Source of the DNA: Spirochaetaceae bacterium
GTDB taxonomy: Bacteria; Spirochaetota; Spirochaetia; DSM-27196; SKKC01
Reading direction: 5' to 3'
Assembly (NCBI GenBank): GCA_003552745.1
Contig: PUOG01000009.1
Location: 1 to 31,913 of the forward strand
DNA length: 31,913 nucleotides
The notes below the pieces were generated by a model. It was not told the origin of the DNA. It did no database searches and was given only the letters and a program-made list of their open reading frames with translations. A program made the translations under genes and the position numbers. Numbering within the stretch: the first letter of the stretch is position 1; each line of letters begins with the position of its first letter. This document shows positions 1 through 8,049 of the stretch, one piece after another.

Positions 1-328
1 CGAGCACTCGGCGCATCAATGCCTTGTCGCGGGAGCGTAGCGCTGTCGAGTAATCGATTCCGGGAAGCCCGAGCGTTTCGGCCACCCACGCAACCGTGGT
101 CGAGAAATCGGTACCGGCGGTAAAAACGCCGTCGACCGAGTGTCTGCGAGCGCACTCGGTCATCCCGTCGAGATCGTTGAGATCGACGTGCTCGAACCGA
201 TCGGCAACAGTGCGGCCGGGACACTCAGCGTTGCCGTCGGCCACGATGACCCGCATCCCCTCCTCGGCCGCGACTCGAATAGCCGGAAGCTGCATCGTAC
301 CGCCTCCGCATATGAGGATCGTCGTCAT
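1..328 (-). CDS. ATP-grasp family ligase, N-terminal part (cut by window edge)
   Basis: The first 109 codons are visible before the window ends. The product begins MTTILICGGGTMQLPAIRVA, a glycine-rich Rossmann-like start. It continues with features typical of the pre-ATP-grasp domain: an ADGN segment near residue 31, a GVFTAGTDFS segment near residue 68, and LGLPGIDYSTALRSRDKALM near residue 88. In ATP-grasp ligases of the carbamoyl-phosphate synthase/PurK type, that last segment precedes the ATP-binding lobe (seen pattern; family from memory). The start ATG overlaps the stop of the upstream fusion gene as ATGA, so the two are probably translationally coupled. As the last visible member of the glycan operon it may join an amino acid or carboxylate to a sugar or lipid carrier (inference). 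The catalytic half lies outside the window, so the substrate cannot be judged. Confidence 0.72.
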   Translation of the reverse strand, partial: MTTILICGGGTMQLPAIRVAAEEGMRVIVADGNAECPGRTVADRFEHVDLNDLDGMTECARRHSVDGVFTAGTDFSTTVAWVAETLGLPGIDYSTALRSRDKALMRRVL

Positions 329-2145
329 GGCGCATTCCAGCAGGCGTACGCCTCGAACGTATCGCCGAGCCGGCGTAGAGTGCTCCACCGGCCGGCGATC
401 CGCATTCCGACGGCGGTACGGGCGAGTCTCGGAGCAAAGCGTTCCGGATGGTGTCCGGTGACAACGCTCTTTGGGTTCGAGAAACCGAGCTCTCTCAGGA
501 GCGTGTGCACGTGCCGTTCGCTCCACACACTCCAGTGGTCACCTGGTCCGGCTGTCAGAAATCCGGCAAGGTCTCTGCGTGCGACGGCTCCCGACGCATT
601 CGGCGTCGAGAAGGCGAATACCCCTCCCGGCTTCAGAAACCGTTGCACCGTCTCGAATAGCGAATCGAGGTCGCGCAAATGCTCGATCACGTACCACATC
701 GTCACGACGTCGACACGCCCGCGGAGGCCGAGACGGTCCGGGAGCGTGCGATCGCACACGTCGCCCTGAACCGCGGGGAGTCCGAGCGAGTCGTTGCAGT
801 ATTCGACCGCGCCCGCGAACCATTCAACACCCTGGACCGCGTAACCGCGGTCGGAGGCGCCGGCGAGCATCGGACCGTACGCACAGCCGAGATCAACGAG
901 GACAGGTTTTGCCTCGCTATAATCCGTGTGCCGACCGTATGAACGCAGCGATTCGACCTCATCGAGTCTGCGCTCGCACATCGAGCGGATATGGTCGAAG
1001 TCTTCGAGGTAGGTGCGTCCGTACTGCTTCCGATATTCCTCGAAGAAGTAGCGCTCGGTGTACTCGATCTCCATCGGAGTGAATCGTTCGAGGTAGTACA
1101 GGCCACGGTATGTCGATTCACGGTACGTGCGTTCGGCGGTGCGTGCCACTGCGCGGTAATTGAACCCTCCCCGCAATGGGCACGGACCGATCCCGTTTAC
1201 ATCGATACTGCGGATGACCTCGGCAAGCGACCGACTCCCTCGTGGACGCAACCGCTCCTGCGCCTGTGAGATATCCCGCCACCGGCGGATCGCACTTCCG
1301 ATTCCGCCGATTCGTCTCGGCCCACCGAGCGAATGCAGACCGGCTCGCTTCGCGAGGCGTCGATGGTATCGCGTAGGAGCGACGGTCAAGACGGAGGCAC
1401 CGGCGGCGAGCGCCTCGTATGCGGTCAAACCGAATGTCGTGATCACGATATCGTAATCGCCGACGATATCCTTCAGCCGGGGGGACGGCAGCACCGACGA
1501 AACAGTACGCTTCCGGTACCGGGAGGTATCGTGCGACAACGGTCCGACGACGACGTCAACCGACTTGTCCGCGACGAAGCGCGATCGATCGAGCTTTTCG
1601 AGCACGCGTGGCGTAAGTCCGGCCGGGTCCTCGCCGCCGATCGAAACGAGAATACGCGGGTCGGTGTGCGACGGTCCGTTCGCGGAGGTGGAAGCCGCTG
1701 ACCGGCGCACCCGTGCGGGAAGCTCGTTGAGTCCCGGATCGAAGAGATTCGGCGAATGACTGAAGAGGTTCGGCAGCGTATCGATCAGATAGCTCGCGTA
1801 TGGCCGTGCCTCACCACCGAGGTCGATTCCGACCGTCGGAGCAAGCGATCGAAGCTCCGCGTGAGCGGCGCGCGTCATGTTCTGCGCATCGATTATGACG
1901 AGTGACGGGGTCTCGTGCGTGTCGTCTGTACTAGACGGCTCAGCTGTCTTCCGGCGGACTCTCGCTCCGAACCGTTCGGCGACTTCGAGGAGCTTCTGTG
2001 GCTCATGACAGATCTCTTCCCACGGATAGTCAACAAACAGCTCTGCTTCACTTTCGAGCGATGCCGCAAGTCTCGCTGCTCGGGTTATGTGGCCGGAGCC
2101 ATGACCGCGGCGCGTGTCGGGTATGACGAGATAACGGGCGCTCAT
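325..2145 (-). CDS. PseG/MurG-like glycosyl-nucleotide domain fused to class I SAM methyltransferase
   Basis: This 606-residue protein has two parts. Residues 1-320 resemble the PseG/SpsG and MurG GT-B fold: an N-terminal RGHGSGHITRA segment (the GxGHxxR pattern) at about 13-23, a beta strand plus glycine turn ILVSIGGEDPAG at 165-176, and GLTAYEALAAGAS at 239-251, the usual nucleotide-sugar-binding helix. Residues 345-606 are a class I methyltransferase with VLVDLGCAYG (SAM motif I) at about 415-424, acidic GVEW at 439-442, MWYVIEHLRDLD at 483-494 and LKPGGVFAFSTPN at 504-516. The family knowledge is that PseG hydrolyses UDP from a 2,4-diacetamido sugar. Activity here is inferred. The start overlaps the SpsF stop by four bases and the stop overlaps the ATP-grasp start, so it is mid-operon. 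The fusion suggests sugar activation or release and methylation act on one substrate. Confidence 0.8.
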   Translation of the reverse strand: MSARYLVIPDTRRGHGSGHITRAARLAASLESEAELFVDYPWEEICHEPQKLLEVAERFGARVRRKTAEPSSTDDTHETPSLVIIDAQNMTRAAHAELRSLAPTVGIDLGGEARPYASYLIDTLPNLFSHSPNLFDPGLNELPARVRRSAASTSANGPSHTDPRILVSIGGEDPAGLTPRVLEKLDRSRFVADKSVDVVVGPLSHDTSRYRKRTVSSVLPSPRLKDIVGDYDIVITTFGLTAYEALAAGASVLTVAPTRYHRRLAKRAGLHSLGGPRRIGGIGSAIRRWRDISQAQERLRPRGSRSLAEVIRSIDVNGIGPCPLRGGFNYRAVARTAERTYRESTYRGLYYLERFTPMEIEYTERYFFEEYRKQYGRTYLEDFDHIRSMCERRLDEVESLRSYGRHTDYSEAKPVLVDLGCAYGPMLAGASDRGYAVQGVEWFAGAVEYCNDSLGLPAVQGDVCDRTLPDRLGLRGRVDVVTMWYVIEHLRDLDSLFETVQRFLKPGGVFAFSTPNASGAVARRDLAGFLTAGPGDHWSVWSERHVHTLLRELGFSNPKSVVTGHHPERFAPRLARTAVGMRIAGRWSTLRRLGDTFEAYACWNAP

Positions 2146-2828
2146 GCGCTCCGCTTGTGCCGCACGTACGTGCCGCGCAGCTCATGCAACAGCTCGGATA
2201 TGTCGATCGGGAGTCCGCGATAGAGGTGGGCAAAAAGCGTCCTGAGTCGTGCGAGATCCTCGATCGTGTCCAGAGTTACGCGTTCGTCGCTCTGCAGATT
2301 CGGCTCAACCATCGGTCGGTGCGTACGGAACTCCAGCGGACGATGGCGAACATACGGCGATACGTGCTCGCGGTCGTATGCCTCCGTTGCGCACCGGTCG
2401 GCGGTCATCAATGCACGCGCGCTCAGAACCTCGACGCCGGTTCCTACAGGCATACCGATATAGCCGCTGTAATCGCTTTCGACGGTACGGTGCTCGGAAA
2501 GGATCCGATTGGCAAGGGTGATGCTGACGAGCGGATTGTCACCGGTCGCTCGCACGATAGTATCGACGCCGAACCGTTCGACCGCGCGCGCGTAGCGGTC
2601 AAGGACATTGTCCCGGTCGCCCTCGAACAGTTCGAATCCCCACGCTTCGGCCAACGGTGCGAAAAGCGGTGCGCTTTCGGTGTCGGTGAGGAGCACATGA
2701 CATTCGGCGTGAATGTATCCGAGCGCCGCCATACAGTGCTCGAGCACGGTACGGTTTTCCAGGCGTTCCAGCGCTTTTCCGGGTAAACGCGACGACGAAA
2801 TCCGAGCCTGAAGGAATACTCCGGTCAT
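2142..2828 (-). CDS. spsF: SpsF-like cytidylyltransferase (CMP-KDO synthetase/acylneuraminate cytidylyltransferase family)
   Basis: This is a 228-residue nucleotidyltransferase with the diagnostic nucleotide-binding segment QARISSSRLPGKAL at residues 7-20. It also has LDRYARAVERFGVDTIVRATGDNPL, the CTP/metal region of SpsF proteins, at about 79-103. The length fits a single-domain SpsF or CMP-sugar synthetase (usually 220-250 residues). Family members transfer CMP or another nucleotide to an acidic sugar in spore-coat, capsule or flagellin glycan pathways. The exact sugar cannot be read from sequence. The gene starts with ATG overlapping the TGA of the glycosyltransferase gene (ATGA) and ends inside the start of the PseG-like fusion (ATGA), so it lies in a tightly coupled operon. 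It would provide the activated sugar for the neighbouring glycosyltransferase (inference). Confidence 0.85.
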   Translation of the reverse strand: MTGVFLQARISSSRLPGKALERLENRTVLEHCMAALGYIHAECHVLLTDTESAPLFAPLAEAWGFELFEGDRDNVLDRYARAVERFGVDTIVRATGDNPLVSITLANRILSEHRTVESDYSGYIGMPVGTGVEVLSARALMTADRCATEAYDREHVSPYVRHRPLEFRTHRPMVEPNLQSDERVTLDTIEDLARLRTLFAHLYRGLPIDISELLHELRGTYVRHKRSA

Positions 2829-3787
2829 GGTCGTTCAAACTCCCAAAGGTCGGTGACGCTGCGGGCATTCTGCCGAAAGCGAAACCGGTTCTTGTTTATC
2901 CATCGTCTGATTTCGCGAAATAGTTTATAGGAAGAGAGCAAACCTCCCTTCGTTCGAACGAGAAAACCGAAGAAACGGGGCGCGGGTAGTCGGGCGTGAT
3001 CACCGTTGTATATGACTGCCAGGTTCTTCAGATAGAAGCGCCGGTAGCTTTCGTCGGGAGTGGTATCGTCCGGCGGTAGTTGCGAAAGGTGTTGAGCTCG
3101 CAGCGACGGCAGGCAATGGATCGATTCACCCCACATGAAAGCCCTGAAGCCGAAGTCGAGCTTCTGCCAGTACGGATTCGAGAGTGTTCGGTCGAAGCCC
3201 TGCAGCTGAAGGAAAAGATCACGGTTGTAGAGCCCGATGTAGTCGAACGGGAAGAGAGTTCGAGTCTGCTCCGGGCCTGGCAACTGAGGCACGATACGCA
3301 ACAGTCCGCGATAGAATGCCGGAGCAATTATATTCGGCACCGCCTCGCCTCTCTCGTTGCGAATCGCAGGCGAAAAACAGAGTTCGCGTTCCCGTTCGAG
3401 CCGAGCTCGAATGTGTTCGGAAATCGGAGTGATATGCACGTCGTTCCATATTACGTACACGTACCGTGCAAAACACTCGTTCATCCCGATGTTTATCTGT
3501 TCGCCGGGCGTCATCTCGCTGTGCAACAGGAGAAATCGAGTTGCCGGGAAACGGTCGCTCAACTCCTCCACGTCGTAGCGAGGGCGGCTGCTTTCAACAG
3601 ACACGATCTCTTCAATTCCGCATTCGTTGAGGTGGGTAAAGAGCGAGGCGCGCTGATAGCTGCCTCCGCGATGCAGGACGAGACAGCCGATCGGCCGCTG
3701 TGCTCTAAGGTTCCGGTCGCCGCCCCTCCCGCCGACGACGGTGTACGGTATCCGGCTGCGTTCAGAAGTTGAAGGTGTAGTACTCAT
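2825..3787 (-). CDS. GT-A-like glycosyltransferase (family 2-like)
   Basis: The protein is about 320 residues. After a basic N-terminus it shows CLVLHRGGSYQRASLFTHL, ARYVYVIWNDVHITPISEHI (where GT2 enzymes carry the DxD; here the sequence is WND), and FDYIGLYNRDLFLQLQGFDRTLSNPYWQ, the usual GT2 stretch before the second acidic region. A basic C-terminus (RRWINKNRFRFRQNARS) could bind membrane. I assign it to the GT2-like group with moderate certainty because the DxD is degenerate. The ATG at 3787 is preferred because GGAG lies about six bases upstream. GTG codons at 3799 and 3790 are also in frame. The gene overlaps the end of the radical SAM gene by 26 bases and the SpsF gene by four, placing it as the second gene of the glycan operon, probably using the sugar activated by SpsF. 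Confidence 0.68.
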   Translation of the reverse strand: MSTTPSTSERSRIPYTVVGGRGGDRNLRAQRPIGCLVLHRGGSYQRASLFTHLNECGIEEIVSVESSRPRYDVEELSDRFPATRFLLLHSEMTPGEQINIGMNECFARYVYVIWNDVHITPISEHIRARLERERELCFSPAIRNERGEAVPNIIAPAFYRGLLRIVPQLPGPEQTRTLFPFDYIGLYNRDLFLQLQGFDRTLSNPYWQKLDFGFRAFMWGESIHCLPSLRAQHLSQLPPDDTTPDESYRRFYLKNLAVIYNGDHARLPAPRFFGFLVRTKGGLLSSYKLFREIRRWINKNRFRFRQNARSVTDLWEFERP

Positions 3788-5246
3788 CACACTCTCCACA
3801 GATATCCGGATAATGACCGGCTACGTGTTGCCGGTGCAGCTCCTCGCCGTTCTCCCAGATCGTCTCGATCCGATCGTTGAACAGATTGCCGAGGGGGAAC
3901 TCGCAGTCCAGATCTTCACGGCAGCGCGGCACCGTACCGTCGAGACGTACGTAGAGCTCGCGTTTGTTCTGCCAGCACGGAAAGCGCGTCAACGGAGAGA
4001 GATCGGTGACTTTTCGCGGTGGAAGCTTGCCCGAGAAGTGATCGTACTTCTGGATGATGACGTTATCGGTGCGCTCTTTCCAGTAGCGATAGAAACCCTC
4101 GAGCGCTTCTTCGTTCTCCTGCATACGAACCGCCTGAATCCATACGCGCTCCGGTGTGCGTTCGACAAGGCGTGACGCGGTCTCATGAGCAGAGGAGAAT
4201 CCGTCACCACGCAGCGCCCGGTAGCCGCTTTCGTCGTTGGAGTCGAGGCTGACGATCCACTTGATTCGCGTGCCGCTGTCCTCTACGAGATCTACGATTT
4301 GCTCGGTAGGCATACCGACTCCCGATGTTTCGACCAGTCCTCCGAGAGAGTCGGTTGCCGTGATCGCGTCAAGGATACCGGCTATATCGGGGTGAAGCAG
4401 CGGCTCTCCCCATGTGCTGACACCGACCACTGCCTCCGGAGCGAACTCAGCGATCTTCCCGACGATCGATCGAAATCGCTCCACCGGCATTGCGTTGCGT
4501 TGGGTGAGAATATCGCCGCCGAAACGCGGAAACGGACAGTAGGTGCACGCCTGAGGACACCCATCAATGATCTGAACCCCCACAAAGGCAGGTAGCGCCC
4601 GGAGGATTTCTCGGTGTTCATCAAGAAAGTCGACGATTTCGCGATGCCCCGCGATTTTCGCTTCGGCGAGACGCCGACATATCAGGTAGTTCAAGCGGGT
4701 ATCACATCGCAGCTCGATGCGCAGCATGCGCATATCACGCGGTGCGAGCCGGGGTTCCACGTCGAAAGAATTTATGTCCCGCTCGAGAACCGAGAATAAC
4801 CACCCCGGACCGACACCTCTATCCCCGTCGTGAACGATGTTTCGCAGGAGTGCGGGCAGCCCAGGTGCGATGATCTCCGGGCTCACGCCGGCGGGGTAGC
4901 CGTCGCTGAACGTGTAGTGGGCTCCATAGCGCAGATGATCGTCGAGGAGCATCTGCGTCAGATCGGGCTGGCAAAACGGCTCATCGGCGCGAACGTAGAT
5001 GAGCGCATCCGCTCCTTCGCAAGCCGATTCTATCGCGGACAGCGCAGCCGTTGCCGAATCATCTTCCGAATGGACTACGTTAACAGATTCCCCGTTCTGC
5101 TTTTTCCCGGCATATTCGAGATATACGACGCGGTCCGCAACTCTCTCGGCGAATGCCGGAGCCCGCTCACGTGCGCTGCCGCCTCCCGGCAATTCCAGAT
5201 CGCTGTATACCGAGAGATCCCGGCGATCGACAAGTGCTACAATCAT
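3762..5246 (-). CDS. SpsF-like domain fused to radical SAM/SPASM enzyme (spiro-SPASM type)
   Basis: The protein has 494 residues from the ATG at 5246. Residues 1-200 look like a degenerate SpsF nucleotidyltransferase: MIVALVDRRD start, ALIYVRADEPFCQPDL at about 81-96, and YPAGVSPEI at about 117-125. The RLPGK signature is missing. Residues 220-420 form a radical SAM core with CPQACTYC (Cys 230, 234, 237, the CxxxCxxC cluster) and the GEPLLHPD segment. The C-terminus has a SPASM-like cysteine set (Cys 424, 442, 448, 483, 486; ends CGECDEYYTFNF), normally holding extra Fe-S clusters. I recall a spirochaete-restricted spiro-SPASM family of this design, but this is unchecked. The reading frame stays open upstream to 5552 inside xseA. 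The ATG is preferred because homology-like sequence begins there. It is the first gene of the operon. Confidence 0.82.
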   Translation of the reverse strand: MIVALVDRRDLSVYSDLELPGGGSARERAPAFAERVADRVVYLEYAGKKQNGESVNVVHSEDDSATAALSAIESACEGADALIYVRADEPFCQPDLTQMLLDDHLRYGAHYTFSDGYPAGVSPEIIAPGLPALLRNIVHDGDRGVGPGWLFSVLERDINSFDVEPRLAPRDMRMLRIELRCDTRLNYLICRRLAEAKIAGHREIVDFLDEHREILRALPAFVGVQIIDGCPQACTYCPFPRFGGDILTQRNAMPVERFRSIVGKIAEFAPEAVVGVSTWGEPLLHPDIAGILDAITATDSLGGLVETSGVGMPTEQIVDLVEDSGTRIKWIVSLDSNDESGYRALRGDGFSSAHETASRLVERTPERVWIQAVRMQENEEALEGFYRYWKERTDNVIIQKYDHFSGKLPPRKVTDLSPLTRFPCWQNKRELYVRLDGTVPRCREDLDCEFPLGNLFNDRIETIWENGEELHRQHVAGHYPDICGECDEYYTFNF

Positions 5247-5321
5247 CGCGTTATCCACTGTAAGCCATCTTTCACCTGCTTTCCAACAACCGCACGAATG
5301 CGATAGCCTCCTGAAAGCGTA

Positions 5322-6551
5322 ATGGCCCTTTCCGACGACCGACTCGAGATTGAACGACCGTATAGCGTAAGCGAGATTACGTCCGCCATAAAGGTAGTGC
5401 TCGAACGTGGGTTTCCGTCGATATCGGTGGAGGGTGAAGTGTCGAATGCCCGTCAGGCATCGAGCGGACATCTCTATTTCACACTGAAAGACGAGCAGGC
5501 ATCGATCTCCTGCGTCATGTTCCGGAATAGACTCGAGCGCTCGTCGGTTCACCCGGCCGACGGCGAGCAGATTACCGTCGAGGGGTCAATCGGCGTATAC
5601 GCACGGCGCGGAAACTACCAGATTATCGTCGAGAGGGCGTCGAAGACGGGAGTCGGGCGCATTCTCCAGATGCTCGAGGAACGGAAACGGAAACTCGCGG
5701 CCGAAGGGTTATTCGACGCCGAAAGGAAGAAGTCACTTCCGGTGCTTCCGCGACGAGTGGCGATCGTGACCAGTCCTTCCGGGGCTGCCATTCGTGACAT
5801 TCTCAACGTGCTCGGCAGGAGAAACGCCGGAGTGCACGTTGTCGTCGTTCCGTGCACGGTACAGGGCGACGGCGCTGGAGAGCAGATCTCGGAGCAGCTT
5901 CGTCGTGCCGACACGCTGCAGCTCGGCGATGTAATCATCGTGACCCGCGGTGGTGGATCGATCGAAGATCTGCTTGCCTTCTCGGACGAATCTGTCGTTC
6001 GCGCGATCGCGGAGGCAAACACTCCGGTGATTGCCGCGGTAGGTCATGAAACCGACACTACCCTTTCCGATCTCGCTGCCGATCTCCGGGCTCCGACACC
6101 GTCAGCAGCCGCTGAAGTAGTCAGCGCAAGTCGTGAGGATCTGCTCGCTCGCACCGTGAACACCGGGCGAACATTAGTCCGGTCATTCCTGGATCGACTC
6201 GAGCGGGCGCGACTTGCGATCTCTCGATTCTCCCCCGACGATCTTGAGCGCACTATTCGCTACGTTCTTCAACCGCGTTACCAGGAGCTCGACGAACTGC
6301 AGAGTCAGCTTCAGAGATCGATGCAGGAGCGGCTGCTTCGTTCACGCCACCGCCTGGAGATGGCACGCAGTGCGATCGAGGCCGCAAGTCCGTATGACGC
6401 GCTCGAGCGTGGGTATGTAATGGTACTCGACGGCCGGGGCGATAAGGTGCTCACGCGGGCTGCACGTGCGGTGGAAGAACGAGAGATTCTCCTTCGGTTC
6501 CGGGACGGGCTCGTGTCGGCCGAGAGCAAAGGTATGGTTGAGGAGGAATAG
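5322..6551 (+). CDS. xseA: Exodeoxyribonuclease VII large subunit
   Basis: This 409-residue protein is the catalytic subunit of exonuclease VII, which degrades single-stranded DNA to short oligonucleotides in the cytoplasm. The N-terminus has the OB-fold region: SVSEITSAIKVVLE, then VEGEVSNARQASSGHLYFTL near residues 35-54. The catalytic domain carries the hallmark blocks: VAIVTSPSGAAIRDIL near 145-160, RGGGSIEDLLAFSDE near 209-223, and VGHETDTTLSDLAADLRAPT near 239-258. A helical region rich in Arg, Glu and Leu follows. Length is within the usual 400-460. It begins 75 bases from the divergent glycan operon. Its end carries GAGGAGG, the likely ribosome-binding site of xseB, two bases before the xseB start, so the pair forms a coupled operon. 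Confidence 0.97.
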   Translation: MALSDDRLEIERPYSVSEITSAIKVVLERGFPSISVEGEVSNARQASSGHLYFTLKDEQASISCVMFRNRLERSSVHPADGEQITVEGSIGVYARRGNYQIIVERASKTGVGRILQMLEERKRKLAAEGLFDAERKKSLPVLPRRVAIVTSPSGAAIRDILNVLGRRNAGVHVVVVPCTVQGDGAGEQISEQLRRADTLQLGDVIIVTRGGGSIEDLLAFSDESVVRAIAEANTPVIAAVGHETDTTLSDLAADLRAPTPSAAAEVVSASREDLLARTVNTGRTLVRSFLDRLERARLAISRFSPDDLERTIRYVLQPRYQELDELQSQLQRSMQERLLRSRHRLEMARSAIEAASPYDALERGYVMVLDGRGDKVLTRAARAVEEREILLRFRDGLVSAESKGMVEEE

Positions 6552-6553
6552 CG

Positions 6554-6826
6554 TTGGAACCATTCGAGAAAAGACTCTCACGCCTCGAAGAGCTTGTCGA
6601 AAAGGTGCGCGATCCGGAGGTCGGACTCGAGGATGCGGCGCGATACTTCGAAGAGGGAGTGAAGCTCGCGAAAGGTCTCGACAAAGACCTATCGAACATC
6701 GAACGCCGTATCGAAATACTCGTGAATACGCCTGACGAACCTGGGGAAAAGCCGGTTCTGGAGCTTTTTCCGGAGCTGGGAAATGCCGACGGTGACAGTG
6801 ACGAAACGACACCTACGCCGGAGTAG
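6554..6826 (+). CDS. xseB: Exodeoxyribonuclease VII small subunit
   Basis: The 90-residue small subunit of exonuclease VII is recognised by EPFEKRLSRLEELVEKVRD followed by VGLEDAARYFEEGVKLAKG and DLSNIERRIEIL, the typical helical hairpin that assembles on the XseA C-terminal helices. The start is TTG at 6554, only two bases after the xseA stop. It is chosen because GAGGAGG ends about seven bases upstream inside the xseA 3' end, and because the conserved region starts immediately. The C-terminal 25 residues are acidic and low complexity (GNADGDSDETTPTPE), a common variable tail. The gene runs toward the DUF192 gene with only 26 bases between the two stops, and I see no clear terminator in that gap. 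Confidence 0.95.
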   Translation: MEPFEKRLSRLEELVEKVRDPEVGLEDAARYFEEGVKLAKGLDKDLSNIERRIEILVNTPDEPGEKPVLELFPELGNADGDSDETTPTPE

Positions 6827-6852
6827 CCGCGCTCGCCTGTAATGAGCTGCGC

Positions 6853-7296
6853 TCAGAGTTCCGGGATATCGACGCGATCCCCGATTTCGATGCCGGCCTC
6901 TTCGAACGCTCCACGATTGACCTCGAGAGCGTAGCGTACGGATCGGGTCGACCGTACCGGTTCGAGACTGAACGGCTCCATATCGTGGATCTCCCGGATT
7001 GTCCCATCGCGCGCAATATACGCTATTGAAAGCGGAATGGATGTGTCCTTCATCCAGAACGATAGCCGCTGGTCCCTGTCGAACACGAATAGCATGCCGT
7101 GATCGTCGGGAAGCGAGTCACGATTCATGAGACCTTGAGCCCGTTCGTCGGACGTTTGGGCTATCTCGACGTAGAATGTGTGGTCGCCTACTGAGAGCGG
7201 ATGGAGATCATCCTCCGCTTCCGTCTCCCCGCACGCGGAAGCAACGAGAAGCAGGAACGACGACATGATAAGCGCGAAACGGTGCGGCATATGCAT
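6853..7296 (-). CDS. DUF192 family lipoprotein
   Basis: This is a 147-residue exported protein. The N-terminus MHMPHRFALIMSSFLLLVAS is a signal peptide ending in a relaxed lipobox with Cys 22 (VASAC), so a lipid anchor is likely. Residues 35-147 match DUF192: VEIAQTSDERAQGLMNRDSL, GMLFVFDRDQRLSFWMKDT, IPLSIAYIARDGTIREIHDM, then a valine/glutamate-rich end (GIEIGDRVDIPEL). The function of DUF192 proteins is not established to my knowledge. They are small exported proteins found across bacteria and archaea. The start ATG at 7296 overlaps the stop of the upstream gene (TGATG), so the two are probably co-transcribed. An ATG two codons downstream (7290) is an alternative start. The gene is convergent with xseB. 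Confidence 0.88.
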   Translation of the reverse strand: MHMPHRFALIMSSFLLLVASACGETEAEDDLHPLSVGDHTFYVEIAQTSDERAQGLMNRDSLPDDHGMLFVFDRDQRLSFWMKDTSIPLSIAYIARDGTIREIHDMEPFSLEPVRSTRSVRYALEVNRGAFEEAGIEIGDRVDIPEL

Positions 7297-7940
7297 CAGA
7301 ACTGGTCGAGAAACTCCCTGCGGGCGGCGGCTCGGTCGGATTCTCTCATTCGACCCTCTTCACGCATCTCGTCGAAAACGGCGAGATCGAGATACTTCAC
7401 CGACAGCGGTCGTTCCAGTGCCAGACGAACACCGTCACGCTCCCAGACGGCTCTCTGGGGAGTGATAGAGTCGGGATGACCATAGCTGCCGGAAAGCTGC
7501 GTGTACATCGTGAAGTAGTCCATCATCCGTGTATTCAACTTGATGATAATGGAGTACAAGCCGCCGTCGGAAAACTGGAAGTAGCCGCGATCTACAAAAT
7601 CGAATCCCGCCGTATCGATTACTACCTGCTCCCGCCGCGGAAGGAACTGTACATCCGGGTCGCCGCGATAGTCGAAGTTCGGGTCATTGATCAGTCGCTC
7701 ACCGACTTCGTCGCGACTCAATCCGAACGTAATCGTGCCGAAACCGCGCGGCAGGTCGCGAGCATCGGGTGCGAGGATGCCGGTCACACTTCCCGGGGCG
7801 ACAGTGTCGGTCGGAATGGTCGGAAACGGAGGTTCGATCACCGTCTCTCCGTTCTGCGAGTGAAGGGCGTCTGCGTGGACAACGAGAAAGAGTACGAGAA
7901 AGAGTCCTACGACGGTTTGGTAGAAGCAATACCGGTCCAT
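7296..7940 (-). CDS. Secreted protein of unknown function
   Basis: The protein is 214 residues from the ATG at 7940. I chose this start because it gives a clean signal peptide (MDRYCFYQTVVGLFLVLFLV, cleaved near AHS) and has AAGG nine bases upstream. An open frame reaches 8114 but adds an Arg-rich segment that looks non-coding. The mature part has a proline-rich linker, then RGFGTITFGLSRDEVGERL, FDYRGDPDVQFLP, DRGYFQFSDGGLYSIIIKLN and SYGHPDS. This reads as a compact globular domain repeating strand-helix units, of the kind found in secreted spirochaetal hypotheticals. I do not recognise a named family. It is coupled to the DUF192 lipoprotein gene downstream by TGATG, so both may act in the periplasm. 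Confidence 0.8.
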   Translation of the reverse strand: MDRYCFYQTVVGLFLVLFLVVHADALHSQNGETVIEPPFPTIPTDTVAPGSVTGILAPDARDLPRGFGTITFGLSRDEVGERLINDPNFDYRGDPDVQFLPRREQVVIDTAGFDFVDRGYFQFSDGGLYSIIIKLNTRMMDYFTMYTQLSGSYGHPDSITPQRAVWERDGVRLALERPLSVKYLDLAVFDEMREEGRMRESDRAAARREFLDQF

Positions 7941-8049
7941 TCCACTATACCTTATCGGTGTAAAAGGAACCTGAAATGAGGCCTGAGCTGCAACGGCACG
8001 ACTGCTCGTAAGAAACCCGAATCGTCGTCGCATCCTTCGCCGGCGAACC

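Noticed and set aside
5247..5552. Upstream extension of the SpsF/radical SAM protein into xseA.
   Set aside because: The frame is open but the residues are rich in His, Arg and Cys and lack domain similarity. The ATG at 5246 begins the domain.
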